DNA of 64,000 bases from Antilocapra americana (taxonomy: Eukaryota > Chordata > Mammalia > Artiodactyla > Antilocapridae): NCBI GenBank assembly GCA_007570785.1, contig ML664176.1:857296-921295 (forward strand). The letters are read 5' to 3'. Each line of letters begins with the position of its first letter. The first letter of the stretch is position 1. Positions 1 through 10,700 of this stretch are shown piece after piece. Below the pieces are notes generated by a model. The model saw only the letters and a list, made by a program, of their open reading frames with translations, did not search any database and was not told the origin of the DNA. Both the position numbers and the translations under genes were made by a program.

Positions 1-720
1 AAGTGCATATTATTTCCACTGGATTGGGTCATAAATAAGTCATATAGCTTTAAAAGTGAATGAAAATAGACAGTTGAAAAGAAAGACCTATTGGGAGCTG
101 AAGGAGGGAGGCCAGACTTAATTTTAAGCCCTACCTTCTTATTTTCGTGAAGCAAGCCATCCATAGGGGACCAGCTGAGACTGTGGTGGATTCTGTTTCA
201 CTTTGTGCTTCAGCACAAAAGTATCGGCACAAAGACAGTCTACCAAATGGAGACATCCCAGAGTCTCTCTTTCCACAGAAATCAAAAGTGAAAACAGCTC
301 AGTATACTGGAGGTAAGGAGGAGAGACAGAACAGCAAAGCTTCAGGAATATTTTGCAACACAGTTACACAGGCTATTGGACGTTTGATGTTTTTTTTTTT
401 TTCCCAGTACCTTGGCCAACTCCCTCCCCAGCCACAAATTTCAGGGCTTCTCTCTAGCAATGGAGAGACCTCTCAATTCAACTCCTTTTTCAAATCAATG
501 CCAGGCTTCAGGGCTGCATCACATCACTGGTGGGCACGGAGTGCTTTTATTTTCACAAGCCCTTTCCTCAATAACAACAGCAAATTTCTAATTGTATTTG
601 AAGACTCAATTGGTATAAAGACAAATATAACCCAGGCTGGGTTTCATTATTATATATTTATTATTATAGTCACTCAAAATATAAACATTTTATTGGATCC
701 TTAAAAGTATTGCATGCCTA
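1..720. other. Unique non-coding DNA
   Basis: No repeat family or gene is recognised here. A T-run at about 390-402 runs into CCCAG and looks like a polypyrimidine tract with a 3' splice acceptor, but there is no supporting exon. A 185-codon frame at 147-704 on the plus strand has no recognisable domain and is best treated as chance. Confidence 0.5.
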
Positions 721-783
721 TCAGTAGGGCATGCTATAACAAAGTTCTGTAAACTAGGTAACTTAAGCATCAGAAATTTACTT
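721..783 (+). repeat. Old interspersed repeat, left part
   Basis: The stretch matches the start of a common mammalian dispersed repeat whose copies read 'aaactgggtggcttaaa', then 'cagaaatttatt', then 'ttctggaggc'. I am not certain which class it belongs to. It stops where an L1 3' end begins and resumes at 1111, so the two pieces are one element split by the L1. Confidence 0.6.
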
Positions 784-1110
784 AGTACTGATGATCCTAC
801 ATGCAAGGCAGCAAAGGAGACACAGACAAAAAGAACAGAATTTTGGACACCATAGGGGCAAGAGAGGGTGCGATGATTTGAGAGAACAGCATTGAAACAT
901 ATACACTACCACATGTAAAACAGATAGCCAGTGGGAGTTTGATGTATGACCGCCTACGGGGAGTGGGTGGGGAGGGAGGCAGGAGTCGGGTTCAAGAGGG
1001 AGGGGACACATGTATATCTGTGGCCAATTCACACTGATGTATGGCAAAAACTATCACAATATTGTAAAGTAATTATCCTCCACTTTAAAAAAATGCAATG
1101 GAAAAAAAAA
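784..1110 (+). mobile_element. L1 LINE 3' end (bovine-type, 5'-truncated)
   Basis: Plus-sense L1 3' UTR: 'aaacatatacactaccaca', 'cagatagccagtgggagt', a G-rich tract at about 958-1010, 'gatgtatggcaaaaactat', and a terminal A-run at about 1100-1110. It is severely 5'-truncated with no ORF2 domain. It lies inside an older repeat (721-783 and 1111-1475). The flanks 'aatttact' and 'aatctact' are a plausible decayed target duplication. Frames across it are not genes. Confidence 0.85.
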
Positions 1111-1475
1111 ATCTACTATCTTAGAGATCTGGAAGCTAGAAGTCCAAGATCAAGTTGTCAACAGGGTTGTGCTCCCTTTGGAGGCATTAGGGAAGGAAGT
1201 GGTTCAGGCCTCTCTCCTAGGTTATTGCACTGCCTAGGCTTGTGACAATAGGATTTTGATCCTCACTATGTCCTTCCTGTGTGCATATCTGTTTTCAAAC
1301 TCCCCCTTTTTATAAGGACACTAATCGTGTCAGGTTAGGGGGACCACCCTACTCCAGCATGACCTCATCTCAGCTAATCACTATGAATGTGACCCTATTT
1401 TCAAATAAGGTCACATTCTCATGTGCTAGGGATTAAGGATTTTGAGGGGACACAATTCAATCCATTGTAGGGTCT
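1111..1475 (+). repeat. Old interspersed repeat, right part
   Basis: This continues the repeat of 721-783. It includes 'gaagctagaagtccaagatc', 'cagggttgtgctccct', 'ttataaggacactaatcg', 'ccaccctactccagcatga' and 'ataaggtcacattctcatg', and ends near 'gacacaattcaatccat'. The blocks are in the order expected of one dispersed mammalian repeat. The class was left open because I could not decide between LTR and other types from memory. Confidence 0.6.
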
Positions 1476-1618
1476 ATGCCCTGTGTCTACTGGAGAAATT
1501 GTCAGGCAAAGATTTCTCTGGGATGCCAAAGGGAAGATGCAGTTCTGGGATTTCCAAAGTATCAGAAATAAGAGCGCAGAGGTGAAAGAGGGAGATGTTT
1601 CACATTTTGTTTTAACCT

Positions 1619-1728
1619 TTTTTATTAAAAACTAAATAAATAGACAGGTTTTTTGTATAACTGACATACAGCAAACTGCATAGATTTAAAGGGCTTTACA
1701 GGTACATATGTCAAAGCTTATCAAAGAG
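1619..1728 (-). repeat. L1M-type 3' UTR fragment
   Basis: The plus strand reads 'tataactgacatacagcaaa', 'ctgcatagatttaaag' and 'gtacatatgtcaaagct'. This is the reverse complement of the 3' UTR of old mammalian L1s. It is short and diverged. Confidence 0.6.
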
Positions 1729-1779
1729 TTTGATCCTATTTTTAAAGGAAATACTTCAGGATTAAAAAACACTTCAGGA

Positions 1780-1977
1780 GGACTTTTCTGGTGGTCCAAG
1801 TGGTTAAGAATCTGCCTGCCAATGCAGGGGACACGGGTTTGATCCCTGGTCTGGGAGGATGCCACATGTCACGAGGCAGCTAAGCTGGTGTGCCACAGCT
1901 ACTGAGCCTGTGCTCTAACGCCCAGGCTCCACAACAAGAGAAGCCCCCGCCAGGAGAAGCCCATGCATCACAACTAG
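1780..1977 (+). mobile_element. CHR-1-type tRNA-Glu SINE
   Basis: It starts 'ggacttttctggtggtcc', followed by a box-B-like 'gggtttgatccctgg' and the CHR-1 body ('gccacagctactgagcctg', 'acaacaagagaagccc'). The tail is cut before the A-rich 3' end. These are Pol III-derived, non-coding retroposons moved by LINE enzymes. Confidence 0.85.
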
Positions 1978-3251
1978 ATTTCCTGTGGTTCAGCTCAAAC
2001 TAGAGGAAAGTTAACTTCTCTCAAGGGCCCACCTCCAATAAGTCCAGGTGAGCCCTCGCCTGCCTCAGTTCCAGATCGGGAGCCAACCTTCCTTCACTCT
2101 GAGGTTTCCATCCTGAACATTTGCCGCTTGCCTCTTGGAGCTGTGCCTTCCAAAGAATTGAGGATGGACACAATTTCTTTCTTTCTTTTTAAATATGATC
2201 TTCACAGAGACAATGCACTTCTCATGCTTGTTTCCCCATGTTAACCCTTTCCTTTCTCCTGCAAAAAACCTTCAACTTGCCCCTGGGTCTTAATGGATGA
2301 TCCAGTTGAAGAGAGAGCTGTATCCTTTGCCCCTAGACACTACCTCTTTTCCCCCTCTCCTCTATTAAAAAAGAGAGAAAAAGGCTGAGGGAGACTGGGA
2401 AGGATACCCGAGATGATCACTCCCTTTGTTCCTTCCATTTTTAAAGCTACTATCAGCTCATGGCAGCAAAGGCCTCCAAATTCTTTCTCAGTCTCTGGTT
2501 CAACGGTTTCATTCCCAAAGGATTCTAGAAACCCAAACAAAGTGCTGGCTGTCCCTCTTGAACCTTCCCCCTCCCAATCAAAAATCATCTCACACAAAAA
2601 CAGCCAAATAAAGCAGCACAGCCTGTTGTCCACAAAGTGAGAACTGAACAGTCCATGAACTTGGCCTGTCCCACTGAAATTGCAAAAGCTCCAGCTCATT
2701 TGCAGACACACAATTGGGTCTGCCAGCACCATTCACAGCCCTGGATGTGAACTGGAGCCTAAGCTGTTGTTAAAGGCACCCAGGACAATGCCAGTTGGGC
2801 TGTGTCAAAAGCCAGGCTCTCCCCGAGAGAAGGGTCTCCTAGAGTAGTAAATAACAGTGATGGCTTTGAGAGCATGTGTGCCAAACATGAGCATTCCATG
2901 TTCCCATGGAGGAGCACTTCATAGCACCTTAGGAGCACTTCATATCACTCTTGAGTCATAAATCTCTCTGGTCTCAGTTAATTTTTCTAAGAAAGGGATA
3001 TAGTTATATACATACACAAGACTCAATGACTTGTGAAAGAAGCTAGTTCTCCTTTCTCCTCAAAAGAGATCCTCAAGTTGGTTGGCCTACCAGACTCAGC
3101 CCAGAGCTTGAGCAAAGAAGCTATGGTCTCTTTTGAGGCTGTTCATGCAGATCATTTCTACTTCCTGTGTGGTGTTCAGTACCTATAAAATATAAGCCCA
3201 AGTGTCCTGCTTGGGTAGTGGAAATGGTGTGTTTTAGAAGGAATGTGCAAC
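1978..3251. other. Unique DNA, no feature recognised
   Basis: No repeat or exon is recognised. There is a short CT-rich run near 2177-2192. Overlapping frames around 2340-2732 on both strands have no known domain. Confidence 0.5.
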
Positions 3252-3381
3252 AGACTTCCCTGGCAGTTCAGTGGTGAAGACTCTATACTTCCAGTGCAGG
3301 GGATACAGGTTTGTCCCCTGGTCAGTGAACTAAGATCTAAGGTCCTACATGCCATGCAGTAGGCCAGAAATTTTAAAAACC
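3252..3381 (+). mobile_element. CHR-2-type tRNA-Glu SINE
   Basis: The copy begins 'agacttccctggcagttcag'. It includes 'cttccagtgcaggggatac', a decayed box B 'ggtttgtcccctggtcag', and 'ccatgcagtaggccagaaa' before a short A-rich end. It is short and diverged. Confidence 0.8.
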
Positions 3382-4289
3382 AGATGAAATGGATGATCTC
3401 AGCTCTGGGTCAGTGTATGATGAACTGCTGGAGATATCCCAAGGTCCTCTCCAAATGCCTCAGCTAACTAAACCTATACAACACTGGCCATGAACAAATC
3501 AAGTGAGACAAGAAGAGACAGTTCAGTGGACAAATGACTCAAATTTCACTTCCAGCCAGAAGCTTCACTCCACACAGGACAGACTTCCCAGGACAATGTC
3601 CTCAGGAACAGTGGCTTCTGTGACCTTGAGCTGTCCTTTACCTTGGAGGAGCTGCCTGTGCGTCTGTGTTTCTCCCTCCCAGAAAAGGAATAAGACAGCT
3701 TCCTCTCTGTTTCATAACATGAGGCCACCAGCTTCAGGCTTTTCTTCAACAGGCTATAATAACCAGGATCAGGGCAAAGTGAAATGGGAAAATACCTCCT
3801 TGGGGCGACAGTTTCCAAGGAATGGAATGAGGCAGAGGATAAGATCAGACTGACTGAAAATTCTCTGCAGAAACTTTGGGGTCAAGCTTCATCAACTTAA
3901 TGGGCTCCAAGGACTTGGCTGTGGGGCTCCAGCCCTCTCCCTCTAGTCTCATTTTTATAGTCTCAGGGCCTGTCTTACCCCCCTTACCTCTTCTTTACTT
4001 ATGTGGGAGGGGTTGGCAAACTTCCTTTCTTTATCTGCTTTTCCCCACTTTCTGCATGGCCACGGCTGACATTCTACTCCCAACATGCCTCACACTAACT
4101 GTGCAAATCTCCTTGGGAACCAACATGTCATCCCTTGCCAAGTTTCGTCAGAACTTGGCCTCTCCTCCCAACTGAACAAAAGTTCCTCTCACAACATTTA
4201 TGTAACTCCTGAAATCTGACCTCCTCCAGGAAGCCACTCTAGATTGATTAGGGAGAAATGCAAATGATTCCCATGGTCCCAACTGGGGG
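3382..4289. other. Mostly unique DNA
   Basis: No gene is recognised. Around 4195-4245 the phrase 'gacctcctccaggaagcc' resembles the L2 3' region, but it is too short for a firm call. Frames at 3503-4175 on both strands look like chance. Confidence 0.4.
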
Positions 4290-4349
4290 GGAAAAATATA
4301 TATATATACATATATATACATATATATATATACATGTATATATATATTT
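4290..4349. repeat. (AT)/(ATAC) microsatellite
   Basis: About 55 bp of alternating purine-pyrimidine DNA, mainly TA dinucleotides broken by CA steps ('atatatacatatatatac'). It follows a G-run. It is likely length-polymorphic and could extrude as a cruciform. Confidence 0.9.
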
Positions 4350-4753
4350 CTCCAGCCACAACCAAGTTCCCAGATTATCCCTTCTCTGTCACAGCCAGTG
4401 AATGATGTTATTCTTTTTAAAAAATGAAAGTGACTTTAATGTTTTATCCATCATAAAAATGTCAGATGCTTAAACAGATATGTAGATGCAGAAACTTATC
4501 TGAAGAATGTAAAAAAAAAAACAAACCACACAAACCCACTATATGGAAATAACTTTTTACATGATACACTTCTTTCCATAAATGTATTTACTCTTGATGG
4601 ATATTGCCTCTAGGACATAGACAAAAATGAAGCTAATTAACATAGCAAAGAATAAGTAGCTACTCATTAATTGGTCCTATTTACATGCCAACCATGAAAA
4701 GATCATTTTTATGCTTAAGCAGAAACTTCAAGCTTGACTAGGATTGTCATTAA
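4350..4753. other. AT-rich unique DNA
   Basis: No repeat family or gene is recognised. An A-run lies at about 4511-4522. Confidence 0.4.
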
Positions 4754-4769
4754 GAAAACATTGAGTGGA

Positions 4770-4970
4770 AACTTCCCCAGTGGTCCAGTGGCTAAGACTC
4801 TCCACTTCCGATGATGGAGATCTGGTTTCAATCCCTGGTCAGGGAACTAGATCCCACATGTACAACTAAAAATTCCACGTACTGGAACTAGAAGGTATTG
4901 CATCTTCCACAACTAAGACCTGGCACAGACAAATAAATAAATAAAAATAAATGCTAAAAAAAAAAAAAAG
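4770..4970 (+). mobile_element. CHR-2-type SINE with target duplication
   Basis: The copy starts 'acttccccagtggtccagtg'. It includes 'ggtttcaatccctggtcag' (box B region) and ends in (AAAT)n plus a 14-A run. Flanks 4754-4769 ('gaaaacattgagtgga') and 4971-4986 ('gaaaacagtgaatgga') form a 16-bp target-site duplication with two mismatches, so the boundaries are well fixed and the insertion is not recent. Confidence 0.9.
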
Positions 4971-5620
4971 GAAAACAGTGAATGGAAGTAACATAAGTAC
5001 TGTGAACTGGAACAGAAGTGAAGTTCAATCCTGTTATCCGTTTGCTACAGACAGTGATGAGTCTATCTAAGGGGGAAAACACTGGTTTGAGTAAAGAGTG
5101 ACTGAGGCTGACAGAAGAAATTTAAGCAGGCCTGGTGAGCAAATCTTTCAGTCTTTCTTCCCAATATCAGAAAACATGAGTCCAAATCCAACTCTAGTGT
5201 GAGGATCTGCCAGGCACAACTGATGCATTGCCTTGAAGGTCTGAGGCCACCATCTCTATGTTATATGCATATGTGACCAGGATAATAAAAGAATCACAGA
5301 GTCTGTCTCCCTTCTGCCCTCCAGGGAGAAGACAGCCTTCGCCCAATTTGTTCCTGGGCCTTGTTGTTTCAATCAGAGTAATTGATTGGGGATGAAGGAG
5401 CCTAAAAGGTGTTGTGACTAACTGGTCATGCTGGAGAAACCAGACTCATGGAATTGGAAATAGTAGATTTGGAAGAAAAGAGACAGGTGAAGGAAGGTTA
5501 AGAATCAGAAGACACCGGGCTTGAGATAAAGTCTGAAGATCTTTTTTTCTTTTGAGGAGGGGAAGTGGCGAGGCAGCTGTCATATTGTGGTGGATAGCAT
5601 TTTGGGAAGATAAAGAGATA
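4971..5620. other. Unique DNA, no feature recognised
   Basis: Apart from the second SINE flank repeat at its left edge, no repeat or gene is seen. Confidence 0.45.
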
Positions 5621-5870
5621 TTTCCAATACTTTGGCCACCTGATGCGAAGAGCCAACTCACTGGAAAAGACCCTCATACTGGGAAAGACTGAAGACAGGA
5701 GGAGAAGGGGGCGACAGAGGATAAGATTGTTGGATGGCATCACTGACTCAATGGACATGAGTTTGAGCAAACTCCAGGAGATAGTGAAGGGCAGGGAAGC
5801 CTGGCAGGCTGAAGTCCATGGGGTTGCAAAGAATTGGACATACTTACGGACTGAACAACAACAACAAAAA
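5621..5870 (+). mobile_element. BovB (RTE) LINE 3' fragment
   Basis: Matches the 3' end of ruminant BovB: 'aatactttggccacctgatg', 'aagaccctcatactggga', 'gatggcatcactgactc', 'ggacatgagtttgag' and a terminal 'ctgaacaacaacaac'. BovB is an RTE-clade LINE. This copy keeps only the last ~250 bp and no intact reverse transcriptase. Flanks 'aaagagatatttc' and 'aaaaagctatttc' are a plausible target duplication. Confidence 0.9.
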
Positions 5871-6164
5871 GCTATTTCAGAAAATGTGTTATAAACTATG
5901 GATGGAATTTTTCCTTTAACATTTTCTGAAAAAATGTAAAAAAGATACAGATTGCTTTAAAACTCCTTTTTGGAAGTCAATGAGTGCTTCTTTGGAAGTG
6001 ATGCTATGCTGACACCAGGGACACTAGGCAGCTTAGTCTTATATGGGTTACATATAAAAACTTGTGCTGTTTGCTTTGAGCTCTCAGTTTCTAGTGGGCA
6101 GGGATCCATATCCATGGAGCTGATCTGAGCTATATATCCCAGGAGGCATCTTGCTACTATTTGA

Positions 6165-6410
6165 AAAGCTGTGAAGGAGGAAGCTGAATTTGAGTCCTGG
6201 TCCACCTTCTTTCTAGCCATGTGGCTCAGGACACACCACTCCCCGAATTCAGTATCCTCGCAAGTACTCTGTGGGCAATGATGGTGACATCTGCCTTCAC
6301 CATGGGCTTCTGCAAAGATCAAACAAAAAGTATATATGAGTGTGTTCTGTGGACTGTAAAGAGCTACCCAAATCATCATGTGGTATGGCCTCCTGGACAA
6401 CACAGTCCTC
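6165..6410 (+). repeat. MIR SINE (old tRNA-core SINE)
   Basis: MIR order is visible: 'tttgagtcctggtccacc', 'tagccatgtggctcaggac', 'gatgatggtgacatctgcc' in diverged form, 'gatcaaacaaaaagtatata' and 'ggactgtaaagagctaccc'. Its antisense, joined to the antisense of the next SINE, produces a 266-codon frame at 5957-6757 that is not a gene. Confidence 0.7.
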
Positions 6411-6449
6411 AGCCACTTACTGTAACGCACAAGAACAATGGTGGCTGGG

Positions 6450-6756
6450 GGATTCCTTGGTGGGACAGTGGATAAGAATCCACCTGTCAATGCAGGGGAC
6501 AAGGGTTTGATCTCCAGGAAGATTCCACATGCTGTGGAGTGACTGAGTCCGTGTGCCACAACTACTGAGCCCGCACCTAGAGCCCATGCTCTGCAACAAG
6601 AGAAGCCACAGCAATGAGGAGCTGTGCAGTGCAAGGAAGAGTAGCCCCTGCTCGCCACAACTGGAGAAAGCCCACACACAGCAACGAGGACCCAGGAGTG
6701 CCATAAATGAAAAAAATGATAAACAAACAAACAAAAATTATAAAAAAGAAAAACCA
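6450..6756 (+). mobile_element. CHR-1-type tRNA-Glu SINE, near full length
   Basis: It starts 'ggattccttggtgggacagt'. Box B is decayed ('gggtttgatctccag'). The body follows ('gccacaactactgagcccg', 'caacaagagaagccacagc', 'gtagcccctgctcgcc', 'gagaaagcccacacaca') and it ends A-rich with (CAAA)n. Confidence 0.9.
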
Positions 6757-9675
6757 CAGCAACTGGGATGATTCCAGAACTGACTCTGCCCAGGGCTATT
6801 AGCGAGTGCTCTCTACCCTTTCCTGGTATCTCCTCTGACTTGGGAGCCAGGGAGCAATAAACTCAGTCCTAGGAAATCTACTGGGAACTTCACAACTTCC
6901 TTACCTCATCTCACCCAGGGCCTCCACCACTGATTAAATGGAAATGCTGGAGGGCGTCATGGGCCCGGGCCAGCATTCTGTTGAGTCAAGTCTATGCCTG
7001 GCCACCGCGCCCTGTGCTGATGGTGACTTCACCGGCTGGCTCCCATCTCAATGGACAGCTCTCTCTGAAAGGCCATTCTGTGACTTGTCCTGGGAGTACT
7101 TCATTCATGCTGGCTGAAGTTCTTTCCCTTTCTGCTCAAAGTTAACCCTACTCGGCACAAAGCAGCCACAAAGAATGAATGAGACAGCGATGAGGGAGGA
7201 CCTTGCACAATCTAAGTATGTTTCCAGGGGGAGTTTTCTCTGCTTTCCAGGATTCCAAGAGAATGTCATCCAACCGCAGAGGCAAGGGCTTGGCGGCGCT
7301 GAGGGCCCGCTTCCTGTGGAGGTCTTTCCCCATATGCTCCCATCCCTCCCAGGAGCTGCACCTCCCTATGAAGAGAAGCCAGATGCATGTCTACCTGCTG
7401 TCTCAGAATCTGATCCTGTCTTTTTGTTTTCAGTAGCTGAGACCAGAGACCTGGCCCATTCCCTCCTTGGTTTGAGGCAAGAGGCCTTGCAATGGATTTT
7501 CCTGAGAGGCAGCCCAGAGGCTGGTGCGACAAGGAGCTGGCCTGCTTTCCTTGGACTCAGCCTGGCCAGTTCTGCCCTCACCCTGAGCCAGGCCAGCAGG
7601 AATCACGGCCCAGAGCGGCACCAAGACCTTGAATTAAGACACAGGCAACTCATTCCACTTTCCTGGCCGCCTCAACGCATCTGTCTTGTTGGCCTGCGTC
7701 TAAAACCCTTGAACGATTCCAGCTGCCGAGTCGGGCCTGTGGACACAGTGACATTTGGTTTCTGTTAGAACACAACAGATCAGTGTCTTCACCTGCTTCA
7801 TTTTTTCCTTCCTGCACAAGGAGGGGGATGGAGGCAGCCAAAACCTGATGCTGCTGATCTGGAGATTTCCCATTTTGTTTCGGTGACTTCATGCCTTGGC
7901 CCGGCCTCTGCTGGATCTTCCAAAACCACTTGATTTCCTGTGTATTTCCAGCACTTGGCCAAAAAGAATGTACAGTATGAAAAAAATGTCTGTTGCCCTC
8001 AATTGCAGAGACCCTCTGAAAAAAAAAATATCTGGAGGGTTTTTAAATAAAAGAAAATAATTACAACCTGCTGAGTGCCTTACAGAATCTATGAAACTCG
8101 ACCTTTTCCAAAATATCATAGTATTTCCTGTGGCTTCTGTAGGCTAAGCCTTCATGGATTTATAAGTATGTGTCCAACACAGTCTCTGGGCTCCATTTTT
8201 CAAAATTGAAAAGTCAGATGTGAAAAGCACAAACACATCCTTTTGGAGGACAACATCACCAAAGGTGTTAAGTTAAAACCCAGCTGGAAAAATAGAGGCT
8301 GCCAGCTGTCAGGGTGGTGGGCCTCATGCATTTATTTTATAATTTTTTTTAATGAATGGAGGCTTGATTTTCCAGCTTGCCACTCAGTTGTAGCTTTGCA
8401 GATGCTGAACATGGTAGGTATGCCTCACAGATGTGTATGTCACAGCTTACAACTATAAGGTGGGTTGAGAGTGGTTTATGAGCCTTGAGCTTCATAAATT
8501 CTAGTCTTTAGAACTCTCTGTATAAACATGGTGGAAAGTTGGAAAGGCAGTAAGAGAAAACATTCTGACCTTAAATTACCTGTGATCAATGATCCAGACT
8601 CCTGCAAGTCTTTCCCCAGAGTAAACGGAAACCTTTTGAAAGAGAAACTCAAGGAGACAGAAGCTTCTACTGACTTTCCGGAAGAGGTAAAGATTCCAGG
8701 CTTTGGTTCATTGTGTGTGACTATTGCCCACTAAGTCTACGTGTGGACAGACAAGATGAAACACACGCTGGTACAATTAATGGACACTTAAATCTGCACA
8801 CACCATCTCAAATCCATAGTCATAAAAATCTCTCTCCCTTGGTGGTTTTGCAAAAATAATTCAGATTATTATTTTTACTTCATATTGTCGGCTGCCCACT
8901 TTAGTGAAACCTGTGGAATTAGAGTCTTTGTTTCCAGTGAGGAGGAGTTGAATTCCCTATCAAATGACTCTTGATAAACTAGTGAGCACAAATTCCCTCA
9001 TCGACTCGAGTTAGTGTCAGCCTCAGGCTGAACTGTGAACTGGTGACCCTTTGTTTTCACAGCCCCCCCCACCCGCTGTGTTCCCCTTGTTTCCCCACTA
9101 GGGGCCCTGTCTGAAAGCTTGGCAGCATCCCAGGTTGGGAGAAGGCCCTTACTCAGCTTGAAACTTACTTAGGAGTTTTCCTCTCTAAGAAACCAACAAA
9201 GAAATTTCCACTGAGGTGAGAACAGCTGAGTAGGGTCCACCTTCCAGAGGGCAACCATGTTTTAACCACCACGGGAGAGTCCAAAGAAAGTCAGATTCCT
9301 GGGAACCAATGTAAGCTGCTGAGAGAGAGAGAGTGCAAATTAGGAGATGGGAATATTCAAAACTCCTCATCCACCAACTTCGGTGGAGGGGTAGAACATT
9401 CTCAAGAGATAGAAGTTTAAGGAGGAATCTGCTTTCCCTGTGGTACGGAGTTTGAATGATGGAAAGTGGAGGAAACCTAAAGGGACAGGCTAACAATAAT
9501 CTATATCTTTTTATTCAATCTTGGCCTGTTAAATAGAGAAATAGCAATACTAACAACTATTTTACATAGAGAGAAAAAGACTAACACACACCAATCACCT
9601 TCCAGTGACATTTTATAAACTTCCTACAGTTCAGGCTGCCTCTTTCAACTCAGGACTTCAGAATAGATTAAACTT
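6757..9675. other. Long repeat-poor unique stretch
   Basis: Nearly 3 kb with no recognised repeat. A 197-codon plus frame at 7175-7768 overlaps several shorter frames on both strands in GC-richer sequence. It shows no domain, signal peptide or Kozak-type start that I can recognise, and no homologue comes to mind. A short (GA)n lies near 9329-9340 and a C-run at 9063-9070. The stretch could hold lncRNA exons or regulatory DNA. Confidence 0.4.
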
Positions 9676-9890
9676 GTTACCATATGCCCCAGCAATCCCA
9701 CTCCTGGACATATATCTGAGAAAACTCTAATTTGAAAAGGTACATGCACCCTAATATTCATAGCAGCCCTTTTCACAATAGCCGAGACTTGGAAGCACCT
9801 AAATCTCCATCAACAGATGAATAGATAAAAAAGATGTGGCATATATACACAATGGAATACTACTCAGCCATAAAAAAAGAATGAAGTAAT
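9676..9890 (+). mobile_element. L1 LINE ORF2 3' end, left part
   Basis: Plus-sense L1 ORF2 C-terminal DNA: 'ccagcaatcccactcctgg', 'tcatagcagcccttttcac', 'ccatcaacagatgaataga', 'aatggaatactactcagcc'. It carries stop codons and is not functional. It is interrupted at 9891 by a BovB insertion and resumes at 10277. Confidence 0.9.
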
Positions 9891-9898
9891 GCCATTTG

Positions 9899-10268
9899 CT
9901 GAAGTATTGATGCTTTTGAACTGTGGTGTTGGAGAAGACTCTTGAGAGTCCTTTGGGCTGCAAGGAGATCCAACCAGTCCATCCTAAAGGAGATCAGTCC
10001 TGAATATTCTTTGTTAAAGCTGAAACTCCAATACTTTGGCCACCTGATGCAAAGAACTGACTCATTCGAAAAGACCCTGATGCTGGGAAAGATTGAAGGC
10101 AGGAAAAGGGGATGACAGAGGATGAGATGGTTGGATGGCATCACTGACTCAATGGACATGAGTTGGAGAAAGCTCTGGGAGTTGTTGATGGACAGGGAGG
10201 CCTGGCGTGCTGCAGTCCATGGGGTTGCAAAGAGTCAGATATGACTGAGCAACTGAAATGAACTGAAC
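9899..10268 (+). mobile_element. BovB (RTE) LINE 3' fragment nested in L1
   Basis: About 370 bp of BovB 3' sequence: 'gagaagactcttgagagtcc', 'gctgcaaggagatccaacc', 'aaactccaatactttggcc', 'gatggttggatggcatcac', and an end near 'gcaactgaaatgaactgaa'. The flanks 9891-9898 and 10269-10276 are both 'gccatttg', an 8-bp target duplication, and L1 sequence continues in register across it. BovB therefore inserted after this L1. Confidence 0.92.
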
Positions 10269-10276
10269 GCCATTTG

Positions 10277-10700
10277 TAGCAACATGAATGTATCTAGAGA
10301 TGATCATGTTAAGTAAGGTAAGCCAGACAGAGAAAGAGAAATACCATATGATATCACTTACATGTGGAATCTAAAAATGCTACAAATGAACTTATTTATA
10401 ATACAGAAATAGACTCACAGACATGAAAACAAATTTATGGTTACCAAAGGGGATAGAAGGGTGGAGGGGAGATAAATTATGAGTTTCGGGTTAACAAACT
10501 TCTACTATAGTAATATTAACTACTATATATAAAATAGATAAACAACAAGGACCTATTGCATAGCACAGGGAACTATATTTGATATTTTGTAATAACCTAT
10601 AATGGTAAAGAATATGAAAAAATATGTATAACTGAATCACTTTGCTATATACCTGAGACTAACACAATATCATAAATTAACTATATTTAAATTAAAAAAT
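10277..10700 (+). mobile_element. L1 LINE 3' UTR, right part
   Basis: This continues the L1 of 9676-9890: 'agcaacatgaatgtatctag', 'accatatgatatcacttac', 'tagactcacagacatgaaa', 'atagcacagggaactatat', 'aatcactttgctatatacc'. It ends in an A-rich tail near 10690-10700. Confidence 0.9.

Noticed and set aside
390..405. Polypyrimidine tract plus CAG resembling a splice acceptor
   Set aside because: Such tracts are frequent by chance and no exon or donor pairs with it.
147..704. 185-codon plus frame near the left edge
   Set aside because: No domain, composition bias toward F/I near its AT-rich end, and no exon-like signals beyond a T-run with CAG.
5957..6757. 266-codon open frame on the minus strand, the longest in the window
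   Set aside because: It is the antisense of a CHR-1 SINE (6450-6756) joined to the antisense of a MIR (6165-6410). No conserved domain is present.
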